From: Eubacterium sp. UBA3279
Lineage (GTDB): Bacteria > Bacillota > Clostridia > Lachnospirales > Lachnospiraceae
Direction: 5' to 3'
Assembly (NCBI GenBank): GCA_002361775.1
Contig: DETV01000100.1
Location: forward strand, 1-64,000
Length of the DNA stretch: 64,000 nucleotides
Part shown: positions 41,638 through 51,786 of the stretch, in pieces
How positions within the stretch are numbered: position 1 is the stretch's first letter
Layout: each line of letters begins with the position of its first letter
The notes under the pieces: model-generated
The model's input: only the letters and a program-made list of their open reading frames with translations
What the model was told of the DNA's origin: nothing
The model's database searches: none
Translations under genes and position numbers: made by a program

Positions 41638-43032
41638 TTATTTTGTTTTATTGCGAATAAATTCGTCAATTCCTTTTGCTGCTGCTTTACCTGCACCCAT
41701 GGCAAGAATAACAGTAGCTGCTCCTGTAACTGCATCTCCGCCGGCATATACGCCTTCTTTAGAAGTAGCGCCTGTCTCTTCGTCGGCGATAATACATTTT
41801 CTTCTGTTGATATCAAGACCGATAGTTGTAGAAGAAATCAGTGGGTTTGGAGATGTTCCCAGAGACATGATAACTGTATCCGCTTCCATCTCAAATTCAG
41901 AACCTTCAATAACGACTGGACGTCTTCTTCCGGATGCATCCGGCTCTCCCAGTTCCATACGTACGCATTTGATTGCTTTTACCCAGCCATTTTCATCTGC
42001 AACGATCTCGGTAGGATTGGTAAGAAGATCAAAAATGATGCCTTCTTCTTTTGCATGATGAACTTCTTCTCTTCTTGCAGGAAGTTCTTCTTCACTTCTT
42101 CTGTATACAACATGAACTTCTGCTCCAAGACGAAGAGCTGTTCTTGCCGCATCCATGGCAACATTACCACCGCCTACTACAACTACCTTTTTACCGGTAA
42201 CGATAGGAGTATCATGATCATCACGGAAAGCTTTCATCAGGTTACTTCTTGTCAGGTATTCATTGGCAGAGAATACACCATTGGAAACTTCTCCCGGAAT
42301 TCCCATAAACATAGGAAGACCAGCGCCGGATCCGATAAATACAGCTTCAAAGCCTTCTTCTGTCAGCAATTCATCAACAGTAGTTGATTTACCAATGATC
42401 ACGTTTGTCTCAATTTTAACACCCAGAGATTTTACGTTTTCTACTTCTTCTTTTACTACTTTGTCTTTTGGAAGACGGAACTCAGGAATACCATAAACCA
42501 GAACGCCGCCTGCCTGATGAAGAGCTTCGAAAATAGTTACATCGTAACCCATCTTGGCAAGATCTCCTGCGCAGGTCAGTCCGGAAGGACCAGAACCGAT
42601 AACTGCTACTTTATGTCCGTTGGTGTTTTCCGGAGCTTCTGGTTTGATTCCATTTTCTTTTGCCCAGTCAGCAACAAAACGTTCCAGTTTACCAATGGAA
42701 ACAGCCTCGCCTTTGATACCACGGATACATTTTCCTTCACACTGTGTTTCCTGAGGACAGACACGACCACATACAGCCGGCAATGCGCTGGATTTTCCGA
42801 TTACTTTATATGCTTCTGCAAAGTTACCTTCTTTTACTTCTTTAATGAAGCCTGGAATATCAATATTTACAGGACATCCCTGTACACACTTTGCATTTTT
42901 ACATGTAAGACATCTGGAAGCTTCTTCCATAGCCTCTTCTTTATTATATCCAAGACATACTTCGTCAAAGTTTGTTGCTCTTACTTTTGGCTCCTGCTCT
43001 CTGACAGGTACTTTCTTTAATACGTCTCCCAT
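41638..43032 (-). CDS. nfnB: NADPH-dependent glutamate synthase-like subunit / NfnB
   Basis: The 464-residue protein has an N-terminal Fe-S domain (CLTCKNAKCVQGCPVNIDIPGF, CGRVCPQETQCEGKCIRG) and two Rossmann folds: GSGPSGLTCAGDLAKMG for FAD and VVVGGGNVAMDAARTALRLGA for NADPH. It is homologous to GltD, but the partner here is a ferredoxin-NADP reductase-like subunit, not GltB. That pairing defines NfnAB, the electron-bifurcating transhydrogenase linking NADH, NADPH and reduced ferredoxin. The start overlaps the nfnA stop by 1 bp. Confidence 0.92.
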   Translation of the reverse strand: MGDVLKKVPVREQEPKVRATNFDEVCLGYNKEEAMEEASRCLTCKNAKCVQGCPVNIDIPGFIKEVKEGNFAEAYKVIGKSSALPAVCGRVCPQETQCEGKCIRGIKGEAVSIGKLERFVADWAKENGIKPEAPENTNGHKVAVIGSGPSGLTCAGDLAKMGYDVTIFEALHQAGGVLVYGIPEFRLPKDKVVKEEVENVKSLGVKIETNVIIGKSTTVDELLTEEGFEAVFIGSGAGLPMFMGIPGEVSNGVFSANEYLTRSNLMKAFRDDHDTPIVTGKKVVVVGGGNVAMDAARTALRLGAEVHVVYRRSEEELPARREEVHHAKEEGIIFDLLTNPTEIVADENGWVKAIKCVRMELGEPDASGRRRPVVIEGSEFEMEADTVIMSLGTSPNPLISSTTIGLDINRRKCIIADEETGATSKEGVYAGGDAVTGAATVILAMGAGKAAAKGIDEFIRNKTK

Positions 43033-43919
43033 TATTCGTCACCTCCGCAATGTCCGCATCCACCGTGATGAGTATCCCCCTCACGCAGTTTCAATAATGC
43101 TCTTCCTTCTTCTGTCTTATACATCTGCTGTCTCTGCATAGCCAGATTCCAGTCAATGAGATGACCGTCAAATTCCGGTCCGTCAACACATGCGAACTTC
43201 ACTTCACCGCCTACGATCACACGGCAAGCGCCACACATACCTGTTCCATCAACCATGATCGGATTCATGGAAACGATGGTAGGAATATCATATTTTTTCG
43301 TTGTCAGGCAACAGAACTTCATCATGATCATAGGTCCGATAGCCACACATCTTGTATATGTTTTTCCTTCAGCAACCAGGTCGTCAATAACTTTTGTAAC
43401 CATACCGCTTCTGCCGTAAGAACCATCATCTGTAGTAATATACAAATTACCTGCCACAGCTTCCATTTCTTTTTCCAGAATAATCAGATCTTTTGTCTTT
43501 GCTCCCACAATTACATCTGCATCAATACCATGCTCATGCAACCATTTTACCTGGGGATAAACCGGTGCAGTACCTACACCACCTGCAACAAACAGGATTT
43601 TTTCTTTTTTCAGCGCTTCCAGATCTTCGCTCACAAATTCGGACGGACATCCCAGAGGCCCTACAAAATCCTCAAAGGAATCTCCTGCCTGTAATTTGGC
43701 AAATTTTTCTGTAGATGCACCGATTGGCTGGAATACGATAGTAATAGTTCCTGCTTCTCTGTCATAATCGCAGATAGTCAACGGAATACGCTCTCCTGCA
43801 TCATCCTGTTTTACAATAACAAACTGTCCAGGCTGGCAGTGTTTTGCTACCATTGGTGCTTCTACAACCATGAGATATACGATCTCATTAAGTTTTTCCG
43901 CTTTGATAATTTTGTACAT
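43032..43919 (-). CDS. nfnA: ferredoxin-NADP+ reductase subunit alpha / NfnA
   Basis: The 295-residue protein has an FAD domain (IPLTICDYDREAGTITIVFQPIGAST) and an NAD-binding domain (LFVAGGVGTAPVYPQVKWL). A C-terminal [2Fe-2S] site lies in GTGMCGACRVIVGGEVKFACVDGPEF. It is the small subunit of Nfn (also called SudB-like). The tail is short and Cys/His-rich (HHGGCGHCGG). It heads the two-gene operon. Confidence 0.92.
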   Translation of the reverse strand: MYKIIKAEKLNEIVYLMVVEAPMVAKHCQPGQFVIVKQDDAGERIPLTICDYDREAGTITIVFQPIGASTEKFAKLQAGDSFEDFVGPLGCPSEFVSEDLEALKKEKILFVAGGVGTAPVYPQVKWLHEHGIDADVIVGAKTKDLIILEKEMEAVAGNLYITTDDGSYGRSGMVTKVIDDLVAEGKTYTRCVAIGPMIMMKFCCLTTKKYDIPTIVSMNPIMVDGTGMCGACRVIVGGEVKFACVDGPEFDGHLIDWNLAMQRQQMYKTEEGRALLKLREGDTHHGGCGHCGGDE

Positions 43920-43943
43920 AACATCCTCCTAGTTCTTTTATTT

Positions 43944-43975
43944 TAACACGTAGAGTTTTCTTTGGTAACGTGTTA
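43944..43975 (-). promoter_or_regulatory. inverted repeat upstream of nfnA
   Basis: TAACACG and CGTGTTA are separated by 18 nt, about 25-55 bp before nfnA, with TAAAAT overlapping the proximal arm. It could be an operator. It does not match the Rex consensus. Confidence 0.35.
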
Positions 43976-44077
43976 CAATCTTCAGTTCCATTTTGCCACA
44001 AACGTGGGGAAAAATCAATACATGGTACTATATTTCTCGAATTAATCCATCTTTCAAAAAAACAGATATCCGCAGGA

Positions 44078-45229
44078 TTATTCCGGATCGCTTAACGTAT
44101 AAATAGCGCTTCCCGGATAACCCATCTGACCATGCTCATCCACAAGAACTGCGTAAAATGTATGCGTTCCTTTTAACATTTCCACCGGTTCTGACGGATC
44201 GTATAAAGTACTGTTTTTTGTAGGCTTTTCATCAAAAGCATAATATGCTTTACATCCATCCGGCACGATGATATAGATTTTGGTATCCATGTCTGTGGTA
44301 AATTTTCCGGATGAAGGAGAAATCTGAGGAGGCGCCGGAGGTTCAAATTCAATCACGTATTCTCGGGAAATTACCTCGCTGGGGATTCCCTTTTCATTTA
44401 CGGATATCGCCTTTACCACCGTAGTACCCGCTTCGAGAAGAATACTTTCCGTGTAGAGTTTACTTTCTTTTGTGGGTTCACTGCCGTCAACAGTATAGTA
44501 AATCGTGGATTTATCGTCTCGAACATAAAGCTGGAGACTCTTTACATCTGAATATTCTCCTCCTGGAAGGCTGAAAACAGGATCTGCAGGAATATATGCT
44601 GCATACTTTTCCTTCACCTTATCATCCTTACATTCTTTCAATAAATCACGGATTTTATCTGATTCATCATTTTTTTCATATAATTTAATCAACTGACCAT
44701 AGGCAGATACTTGATCCGGCTGTTCTTTAATCAGGGAAAGCAGAGTACTTTCTGCTTTTTCTTCTTTGTCCAGACATACAAGAACCTGAGCCAAAAGAAG
44801 CTGCGCATCTGCATTTTCTTCATCTAATACAACGGCTCTTTGTATAAATTCATAACTTTCTTCGTATTTTCTGTTAGAAAAAGCGGTATCTGCCATTCGC
44901 ATCTGGTAATCGAAATCATTATAATTCTTTTTATCCATCTGAATTTTCATCACCACTGCAGAAATGATCACCAATACAAGAATAATTCCGGATGCAATCA
45001 AAGTAATCATTCGTCTTTTCTTTTTCTTTCTGCGAAGTTCTGCGGCAGCGGCGGCTTTTTTTCGTGCGGCTTCTGCTTCTTCTCGCTCTTTTTTTTCTTT
45101 TTTTATCCGTTCCTGTTCCATCAGACTACCAAAAGAATCATAATCCGGAACCCATTGAACTTCCTGACCGCACTTCAAACAGAAAAGTCGTCCTTCCTCA
45201 ATCGGCTCTCCACAATTTGAACACTTCAT
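44078..45229 (-). CDS. zinc-ribbon, TPR and chitobiase-C-like membrane protein
   Basis: The 383-residue protein starts with a zinc ribbon (MKCSNCGEPIEEGRLFCLKCGQ). Next come a Lys/Ala/Glu-rich coiled coil (residues ~35-70) and one membrane helix (MITLIASGIILVLVIISAVV). TPR-like helices (~residues 100-200) and two beta-rich CHB_HEX_C-type modules complete it; each module has a phrase like IYYTVDGSEPT / YYAFDEKPTKNSTLYD. This layout occurs in Lachnospiraceae; the role is unknown, perhaps surface scaffolding. It lies 74 bp after the ftsK-type gene. Confidence 0.82.
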   Translation of the reverse strand: MKCSNCGEPIEEGRLFCLKCGQEVQWVPDYDSFGSLMEQERIKKEKKEREEAEAARKKAAAAAELRRKKKKRRMITLIASGIILVLVIISAVVMKIQMDKKNYNDFDYQMRMADTAFSNRKYEESYEFIQRAVVLDEENADAQLLLAQVLVCLDKEEKAESTLLSLIKEQPDQVSAYGQLIKLYEKNDESDKIRDLLKECKDDKVKEKYAAYIPADPVFSLPGGEYSDVKSLQLYVRDDKSTIYYTVDGSEPTKESKLYTESILLEAGTTVVKAISVNEKGIPSEVISREYVIEFEPPAPPQISPSSGKFTTDMDTKIYIIVPDGCKAYYAFDEKPTKNSTLYDPSEPVEMLKGTHTFYAVLVDEHGQMGYPGSAIYTLSDPE

Positions 45230-45303
45230 TTTCTTATTCTCCTCATATTTATTGGACAGGGATATTCCTCCCCTGACATCGTATCATTTCTACTATAAAA
45301 CAA

Positions 45304-47835
45304 CTACAGAGATTCTTCAATATAATTTTCAAATTCCTCCAGAGACATCAGCACTTTTCGCGGTTTGGTTCCTTCTTCCGGTCCCACCACGCCTGCCTCA
45401 CACAGTTGATCCATAAGACGGGCTGCCCGGTTAAAACCGATTTTAAACATTCTCTGAAGCATACCAATAGAAGCTTTATCTTTTTCAATGATAAATTTTG
45501 CCGCTTCAACAAAATGTACATCTTTCTCATCGGCAGTTCCCGTATTGCCGGATGAAGAAGAAGTGGTATTCATCATTTCCGTAATTTTCTCATTGTATAC
45601 CGCATCGCTTTGATGGTTTTCCGTAAGAAATTCTACAACCTTCCCTACTTCCTGATCGGACACGAAAGACCCCTGAAGACGGGCCGGTTTCTGATATCCC
45701 TGAGGGTAATACAGCATATCGCCTTTTCCCAACAGCTTTTCTGCCCCATTCATATCCAGAATCGTCCGGGAATCCACACCGGAAGACACAGAAAATGCAA
45801 TTCTGGAAGGCATATTCGCTTTGATCAGTCCTGTAATAACATTTACAGAAGGACGCTGGGTGGCAATGATCAGATGAAGACCTGCAGCACGAGCAAGCTG
45901 AGCAAGGCGGCAGATTGCATCCTCCACCTCTCCCGGAGCTACCATCATAAGATCTGCCAGCTCGTCTACGATAATAACGATCTTAGGCAATTTTTTTGGT
46001 TTGTTTTCGTCCTCAATATCTTTTAATTGCTCTACTTTCTCGTTATATCCCTTTAAATCTCTCACATTATATTCTGCAAACTTATTGTACCGCTCTGTCA
46101 TTTCTGCCACTGCCCAGTTTAAAGCGCCTGCCGCCTTTTTGGGATCTGTGACAACGGGAATAAACAGGTGGGGAATTCCATTGTAAACGCTTAATTCCAC
46201 CACTTTCGGGTCTATCATGATAAGCTTGACTTCGTCAGGAGATGCTTTATACAAAATACTCATAATCAAAGTATTGATACAAACGGATTTACCGGATCCT
46301 GTAGCTCCGGCAATAAGAAGGTGGGGCATTTTTCCAATATCTGCCACCACGGTTTTTCCGCCGATATCCTTTCCCACAGCAAAAGCAAGTTCCGAAGGAA
46401 ACTCCTGAAATTCTTTCGTTTCCAGCAGATCCCTCAGCATGACAGCGCTATTGGTAGCATTGGGAACTTCAATTCCCACCGCTGCTTTTCCTGGAATAGG
46501 AGCCTCAATTCGAATATCGGCTGCTGCCAGATTCAATTTGATATCATCTGTCAGACTGACGATTTTACTGACTTTTACTCCCTGTTCCGGCTGTAATTCA
46601 TACCGGGTAACTGTTGGACCGCAGCTTACATTCGTCACCGTTACATCTACGCCAAAATTGTGAAGCGTGTTTTGTAACTTCATGGCCGTCTTTCTCAGAT
46701 GCTCGTCAGAATCACCGGAGGTTTTTCGATTTCCCTTTTTCAACAGGTCCATTGGAGGAAATACATATTGCTTTGGTTCCTGTTTTTCTTTTTCTGAAAT
46801 TTCATTTTGTATATTTTCTACCCCGTGTTCAATTTCTTCTTTGGAAGACCGGGGGTTCTTTTTTCTCTCCCGGGAAACTGACTCTGGCGCGGGAGACACT
46901 TCTTCTCCTGTTTCTGACTGGGAGACTATTTCTGAATCCTTCTCTTCTTCCGGCGTCAGTTCCTGCATATCAAAAGGAAGATCTCCTGATAGATCATTTT
47001 CCGGTATTAATTCCTCAAAAACAGGTCTTTGAATATGAAAATCCAGTTCCTGTGAACTGTCTGTTCCTTCTTTTGCCACAGGCTTCTCTTTTTTCTCCTG
47101 CTTTTTCTCTTTTCTTTCTTCTTTTTTTGCAGAATCTGTTTCCAATTTCATCTGTTCAAAAGCAATCGTTCTTCTCTCTTCTTTACGTCGGGAATGATTT
47201 TCTTTTGCTTCCTGATATACTTTTTCACTTTTCTTCTTAATCGGCGCCAGGAAAGGGCGCTGGGTCATAACAATAAAGGAAATAATCAGACCGATAAAAA
47301 GAACCACATAAGTTCCCAGGCTGCCAAAGGATATACATAAAACCTTCGCAAGCCCTCCTCCTATGATTCCGCCCCCTGTTTTCTGAACAGAACAATATTC
47401 AAAATATCCTGCCACAGTATCACCCTGGGCATATCCCAGAGTAAACATATGGACCAGTCCTGTTAAGAACCAGAAGCCGAAACACAATCCTGACATTTTC
47501 CGGACAATTAATGTATTTTTCCGATTTGCCACAGCAAAAGCCACACCGAAAAAAAGAAAAACGGGAAAAAGATATTGAATCCATCCCAGCAATCCAAAGA
47601 AAAATTGAGATACCGCTTCTCCCACAGAACCACCCATACCAAAATTACCGATCATAAGGAGTATGGAAATTCCTAAAATAATAAGAACCAGAATTTCCAG
47701 TTTTAATCCATTTTCTTCCTGCTGTTTCTTTTTCGATGTAGTTCGTTTTCTGGGTGCAGATGATGATTTTCTTGTAGTTGTTTTTCTCTTCTTCCCAGAT
47801 CCACTGCCTGTCTTTTTACCTGATGCCGGCATCAC
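45304..47835 (-). CDS. ftsK: DNA translocase FtsK/SpoIIIE
   Basis: The 843-residue motor moves chromosomal DNA through the division or sporulation septum. A basic tail is followed by four membrane segments (~residues 50-185). A long charged linker (~200-400) leads to the RecA-like motor with Walker A GATGSGKSVC and IIVDELADLMM, then LIIATQRPSVNVITGLIKANMP. The C-terminal winged-helix gamma domain is RMFKIGFNRAARLMDQLCEAGVVG. A spore former needs this protein for forespore DNA transfer. Confidence 0.96.
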   Translation of the reverse strand: MMPASGKKTGSGSGKKRKTTTRKSSSAPRKRTTSKKKQQEENGLKLEILVLIILGISILLMIGNFGMGGSVGEAVSQFFFGLLGWIQYLFPVFLFFGVAFAVANRKNTLIVRKMSGLCFGFWFLTGLVHMFTLGYAQGDTVAGYFEYCSVQKTGGGIIGGGLAKVLCISFGSLGTYVVLFIGLIISFIVMTQRPFLAPIKKKSEKVYQEAKENHSRRKEERRTIAFEQMKLETDSAKKEERKEKKQEKKEKPVAKEGTDSSQELDFHIQRPVFEELIPENDLSGDLPFDMQELTPEEEKDSEIVSQSETGEEVSPAPESVSRERKKNPRSSKEEIEHGVENIQNEISEKEKQEPKQYVFPPMDLLKKGNRKTSGDSDEHLRKTAMKLQNTLHNFGVDVTVTNVSCGPTVTRYELQPEQGVKVSKIVSLTDDIKLNLAAADIRIEAPIPGKAAVGIEVPNATNSAVMLRDLLETKEFQEFPSELAFAVGKDIGGKTVVADIGKMPHLLIAGATGSGKSVCINTLIMSILYKASPDEVKLIMIDPKVVELSVYNGIPHLFIPVVTDPKKAAGALNWAVAEMTERYNKFAEYNVRDLKGYNEKVEQLKDIEDENKPKKLPKIVIIVDELADLMMVAPGEVEDAICRLAQLARAAGLHLIIATQRPSVNVITGLIKANMPSRIAFSVSSGVDSRTILDMNGAEKLLGKGDMLYYPQGYQKPARLQGSFVSDQEVGKVVEFLTENHQSDAVYNEKITEMMNTTSSSSGNTGTADEKDVHFVEAAKFIIEKDKASIGMLQRMFKIGFNRAARLMDQLCEAGVVGPEEGTKPRKVLMSLEEFENYIEESL

Positions 47836-47862
47836 GCAATTCCTCCCCTATTTTTCTGTCTT

Positions 47863-48750
47863 CTATGGCTGTGCTGAAACAAAGTTACACACTATGGCGC
47901 CGATTCCCATCAGCATACAATAAAATGCAAATACTTTGAATCTTCTCTTCTGTATAAACGACAGCATGAAACGGATACAAAAATATCCCGCCACACCGGC
48001 AACAATCATTCCGCTTATGTAGGTTGCCCCTGTCTGCCAGTTCATAGATGGTACAGTAAATTCTTTCAACTCCAAGATCATGGCCCCAAAAATCGCAGGG
48101 ATTGAAATTAAAAATGAATATTTCACTGCAAAGCTTTTGCGAAATCCGCAAAGCAGTCCGGAAGTAATGGTAATTCCAGAACGGGAAATACCGGGTATCA
48201 CGCCTATTCCCTGACAGATTCCCACGATAACTGCCTGAGAACTTGTCATATCTTTTGGAATCTTATCCCCCGGATTCCAATAATCAACCACCAAAAGCAG
48301 AATAGCGGTTACAAGAAGTCCCAATCCTGCCGCCAACATTGATGTACTTAATTGTTCTACGATTCCTTTCAGAAAATATCCCACGATTCCTGTGGGTACC
48401 GTGGAAATAAGAATCATAACAACCAGTTTTCGATAGTTGTTATGCAATATTTTTTTATATTGTTTTTCTTCCATCTCATGTATTTTATTATGAAGAAATA
48501 CCTTCAGATTAAAATACAGATCAGAAAAAATGTGAATCATTTCCCAGAACATTCTCTTCAGGTCAGACCGGAATGTGATACAAACTGCAGCCAGTGTACC
48601 CATATGCAGCATCACCTCAAAAAGAACGCCTGTATCCATCTTTATATGTAATAATTGTTCTGCAATAACCAGATGGCCGGAACTGCTAATGGGAAGAAAT
48701 TCTGTAATTCCCTGTATCAGCCCCAGTATAATCGCTTCAAAAAAGTTCAT
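47863..48750 (-). CDS. uppP: undecaprenyl-diphosphatase
   Basis: UppP recycles undecaprenyl pyrophosphate for cell wall synthesis and gives bacitracin tolerance. The 295-residue membrane protein shows GLIQGITEFLPISSSGHLVIAE (catalytic Glu region) and VIPGISRSGITITSGLLCG (phosphate-binding Arg). It has eight hydrophobic segments plus a longer than usual charged loop at residues ~85-105 (HNKIHEMEEKQYKK). Confidence 0.95.
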   Translation of the reverse strand: MNFFEAIILGLIQGITEFLPISSSGHLVIAEQLLHIKMDTGVLFEVMLHMGTLAAVCITFRSDLKRMFWEMIHIFSDLYFNLKVFLHNKIHEMEEKQYKKILHNNYRKLVVMILISTVPTGIVGYFLKGIVEQLSTSMLAAGLGLLVTAILLLVVDYWNPGDKIPKDMTSSQAVIVGICQGIGVIPGISRSGITITSGLLCGFRKSFAVKYSFLISIPAIFGAMILELKEFTVPSMNWQTGATYISGMIVAGVAGYFCIRFMLSFIQKRRFKVFAFYCMLMGIGAIVCNFVSAQP

Positions 48751-48809
48751 AAATTACCTCTTTTTCAGTCTCCTATTTTTTTCAAATTAATATTATAACA
48801 TAAACAAAC

Positions 48810-48850
48810 AGGAGATACAATGGAAATAATTGTTTTCCACTGTGTCTCCC
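48810..48850 (-). terminator. terminator after the TepA-like gene
   Basis: GGAGACACAGTGGAAA (minus strand) pairs with TTTCCATTGTATCTCC using G-U pairs around a short loop, followed by a moderately T-rich run. Confidence 0.65.
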
Positions 48851-48863
48851 GTCTATAGGACTT

Positions 48864-49532
48864 TCAGTCCCGTTTTTCCTTATTCTTTTTCTCCTGTTTT
48901 TTTTTCTTATTCATCAGATCATACAGCTTTGCAAGAGCTTCCTGAATCCCTCCAACTTCATCGATCAGTCCCTCTTTTACCGCCTCATTCCCATCCAACA
49001 TAGTTCCCACATCTTTTACCAGAAGCGATGTATCCAACATCAACTGTTCAATTCTCTCCTGCGTAATATGGGAATGCTGTGCAATAAAATTCGTGATCCT
49101 GTCCTGAGTTTTTTCCATATTTCGATATGTCTGTACAACGCCGATAAACATCCCATTAGTTCGTACCGGATGAATCACCATAGTGGCGCTGGGAACAATA
49201 AAACTATAATCCGAAGAAACTGCCAGCGGTACCCCAATAGAATGACCGCCGCCAAGTACCAGAGAAACGGTAGGTTTGCTCAAAGAGGCAATCATTTCTG
49301 CGATAGCCAGTCCCGCTTCCACGTCACCTCCTACAGTATTCAGCAAAATCAAAAGTCCTTCTACCCTGTCGTCATCTTCTATCATAGCCAGACGGGGGAG
49401 AATCTGTTCATATTTTGTGGTTTTCGCCCTCTCTCCTAAAGCTTCGTGACCTTCTACTTCTCCAATGATACTCAACAACTGAATCCTGTTTTCCAGTTGG
49501 TCTACATTATCTGTTTTTTCATTTATATTCAT
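48864..49532 (-). CDS. tepA: ClpP-like membrane-associated protease (TepA family)
   Basis: I start at MNINEKTDNVDQ; the GTG four codons earlier abuts the GAAGGAG site. The ~222-residue protein has a ClpP/crotonase fold: GLLILLNTVGGDVEAGLAI, the Ser nucleophile in LGGGHSIGVPLAVS, and the catalytic His in MVIHPVRTNG. A lysine-rich tail follows (NKKKKQEKKNKEK). TepA-type proteins were proposed to cleave signal peptides or aid export. It lies upstream of uppP and downstream of yebC. Confidence 0.85.
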   Translation of the reverse strand: MNINEKTDNVDQLENRIQLLSIIGEVEGHEALGERAKTTKYEQILPRLAMIEDDDRVEGLLILLNTVGGDVEAGLAIAEMIASLSKPTVSLVLGGGHSIGVPLAVSSDYSFIVPSATMVIHPVRTNGMFIGVVQTYRNMEKTQDRITNFIAQHSHITQERIEQLMLDTSLLVKDVGTMLDGNEAVKEGLIDEVGGIQEALAKLYDLMNKKKKQEKKNKEKRD

Positions 49533-49583
49533 AAACAGCCACACTCCTTCTTTTATGAAGTAGTATGGCTGTATTCCTGCTTT

Positions 49584-50312
49584 TTATTCGTTCCAGTTAT
49601 GATAAACTGCCTGTACGTCATCATCATCTTCCAGAAGGTCTAAGGTTTTCTGAAGACTTTTGACAGCTGCTTCATCTGTCAGATCCACATAAGTCTGAGG
49701 AATCATTGTCACCTCTGCCTCTGCCATTTCCACGCCTTCTTTTTCCAGCGCTTCTCTTACTGCTGAAAAATCATCCGGATCTGTAATGATCTCATAGCAG
49801 TCTTCCTCCTCAGAGAAATCCTCTGCTCCCGCATCAAGAGCCATCATCATCAGATCGTCTGCTTCCATTTCACAATCTTCTTTCGCAACGATAATCTGAC
49901 CTTTCTTATCAAACATGAAAGATACGCATCCGGGAGTTCCTACATTTCCATTTCCCTTTGTAAATGCGCTTCTCACATTTGCTGCAGTTCTGTTTTTATT
50001 ATCTGTCAACGTATCTACGATAATCGCAATTCCGTTAGGACCATATCCTTCGTAAGTAATCACTTCATAATTATCAGCATTGGCGTCTCCGGCAGCCCGT
50101 TTAATTCCTCTTTCAATGGTATCATTGGGCATATTATTAGCTTTTGCCTTTGCAATAACATCACGAAGCTTGCTGTTGCTTGCCGGGTCTGCTCCCCCTT
50201 CTTTTACTGCGATTACAATTTCTCTTCCAATAATTGTAAAGATTTTACCTTTTTTTGCATCATTTTTTTCTTTTTTATGCTTGATATTGGCAAATTTAGA
50301 ATGTCCTGACAT
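49584..50312 (-). CDS. yebC: YebC/PmpR-family regulatory/translation factor
   Basis: The 242-residue protein starts MSGHSKFANIKHKKEKNDAKKGKIF and contains YEGYGPNGIAIIVDTLTDNKNRTA, both diagnostic for YebC. Members were described as transcription regulators and more recently as factors that help ribosomes at polyproline stretches. It is complete. Confidence 0.95.
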   Translation of the reverse strand: MSGHSKFANIKHKKEKNDAKKGKIFTIIGREIVIAVKEGGADPASNSKLRDVIAKAKANNMPNDTIERGIKRAAGDANADNYEVITYEGYGPNGIAIIVDTLTDNKNRTAANVRSAFTKGNGNVGTPGCVSFMFDKKGQIIVAKEDCEMEADDLMMMALDAGAEDFSEEEDCYEIITDPDDFSAVREALEKEGVEMAEAEVTMIPQTYVDLTDEAAVKSLQKTLDLLEDDDDVQAVYHNWNE

Positions 50313-50330
50313 AGTATCTCTCCTTTTATA

Positions 50331-51659
50331 TTATTGTAATTTTTCTACTCGTAACTTTTGAATGATATTATTTTCCACTGATAAAATCTGGAAAGAATAT
50401 CCATTCGCTTCTATTTCTTTATCCTCTTCCGTGGGAATATGTTCCAACAGAGAAGTAAGATAACCATTTAATGTTTCAAATTCCTGGTCACCCAGGTCGA
50501 TTCCCAGCACTTCTTCCACGTCTTCCAGCGGGGTAAGACCATCCATCAAAATACTCTCGTCAAACTGCGGCTGAATAAACTCTTCTGATTCATCGTATTC
50601 ATCTAAAATATTTCCTACAATTTCTTCCAGAATATCTTCCATGGTCAAAAGACCTGCGGTCTGCCCATATTCATCCACCACAATAGCCATATGTACCTTT
50701 TTGATCTGCATGGATTTAAAAATGGAATCAATTCCTCTCGTTTCCGGGATAAATGCCACTGAACGAATCAATTGGGGAATCTGCATCAGAGCTTTTTTCT
50801 GATCTTCCTGTTTCATCTGATGCAGCATGGCATCTTTAATATGGATGAAACCAATAATATTATCAATATCCTCATGACAGACCGGATAACGGGAATTAGT
50901 ATGTTCTGTCATGAATTTCACTGCTTCTTCCAGAGTGATGGTATCGTCCAGCACATTGATATTTTTTCTGTGAGTCATAATCTCTTTTGCTGATTTATCA
51001 CTGAATTCCATAATGTTCTGGATCATCTCTGCTTCACTTTCCTGAATCACACCCTGTTCGTGAGCTTCATCCACCAGTTCGATAATCTCATCTTCTGTCA
51101 CATCATCGCCGGGATGATGGGGATCTATACCGAAAGCGCGCACCACCAGATTAGCAATACCGGATACCAGCTTGGATATGGGAAGAAGCAATATGATCAC
51201 TGTCCTTACCACTGGAAGCAAGCAGTATGCACTGACCTGCGGATAATGGGCGCAAATCTTTTTCGGCACCAAAATTCCCAATGACAACAACAATACCAGA
51301 TTAAGAAGAATGATCACAATCAGTACTGCAAAAGACAGTACAGGCATTCCCACTCGTTCTGCCAGTTCAGTATTTTTCAGAAGATGACTGAAATAGCCGG
51401 AAAAGCTTCGAATCAACGAAAAACCGATCAAAATACTGAGCAGAGTGGCAATCACTTGAATGGTATTCACCAGATCCGCCGGTTTACTCAGCATTTTCAA
51501 AAGGATACTGCTTTTCTTATCTCCTTCTGCTGCTTTTTTCTCTACTTCACTTTCATTGATATGTTGAATCGCTGAACCAAATCCATAAAAAATACTGTTA
51601 AAAATAATAAAAATCAAAAATATAATGCACCCGGCTACGGGGTTGCCTTGCCCTTCCAT
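50331..51659 (-). CDS. HlyC/CorC (CNNM-like) transporter family protein
   Basis: The 442-residue protein has an N-terminal DUF21 membrane domain with about four helices, then a CBS pair beginning EIMTHRKNINVLDDTITLEEAV (to ~residue 355), and the C-terminal CorC_HlyC domain (MDGLTPLEDVEEVLGIDL...ETLNGYLTSLL). These proteins are linked to magnesium or cobalt efflux. It follows yebC's promoter region on the same strand. Confidence 0.9.
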   Translation of the reverse strand: MEGQGNPVAGCIIFLIFIIFNSIFYGFGSAIQHINESEVEKKAAEGDKKSSILLKMLSKPADLVNTIQVIATLLSILIGFSLIRSFSGYFSHLLKNTELAERVGMPVLSFAVLIVIILLNLVLLLSLGILVPKKICAHYPQVSAYCLLPVVRTVIILLLPISKLVSGIANLVVRAFGIDPHHPGDDVTEDEIIELVDEAHEQGVIQESEAEMIQNIMEFSDKSAKEIMTHRKNINVLDDTITLEEAVKFMTEHTNSRYPVCHEDIDNIIGFIHIKDAMLHQMKQEDQKKALMQIPQLIRSVAFIPETRGIDSIFKSMQIKKVHMAIVVDEYGQTAGLLTMEDILEEIVGNILDEYDESEEFIQPQFDESILMDGLTPLEDVEEVLGIDLGDQEFETLNGYLTSLLEHIPTEEDKEIEANGYSFQILSVENNIIQKLRVEKLQ

Positions 51660-51786
51660 ACGCTCTCCTTTTTCCTGTGTTCTTTATTTATTAGGGAATA
51701 ATCCTTACAGAATATACCATTTTCCGTATCATTCGTCAAGAACTCTTCTGCCAGTCCTTCAAATCTGCGATAAGGGTGTTGCTTGC

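Noticed and set aside
41638..43919. Glutamate synthase operon (gltBD)
   Set aside because: There is no GltB large subunit; the partner is a ferredoxin-NADP reductase-like protein, which defines Nfn.
43944..43975. Rex or FNR site in front of nfnA
   Set aside because: The repeat TAACACG/CGTGTTA has the wrong core and an 18-nt spacer; it is listed only as an unassigned inverted repeat.
48864..49532. Housekeeping ClpP protease
   Set aside because: The residues around the active Ser (GHSIGVPLA), the basic tail and lack of a clpX/clpP context fit the TepA-like family.
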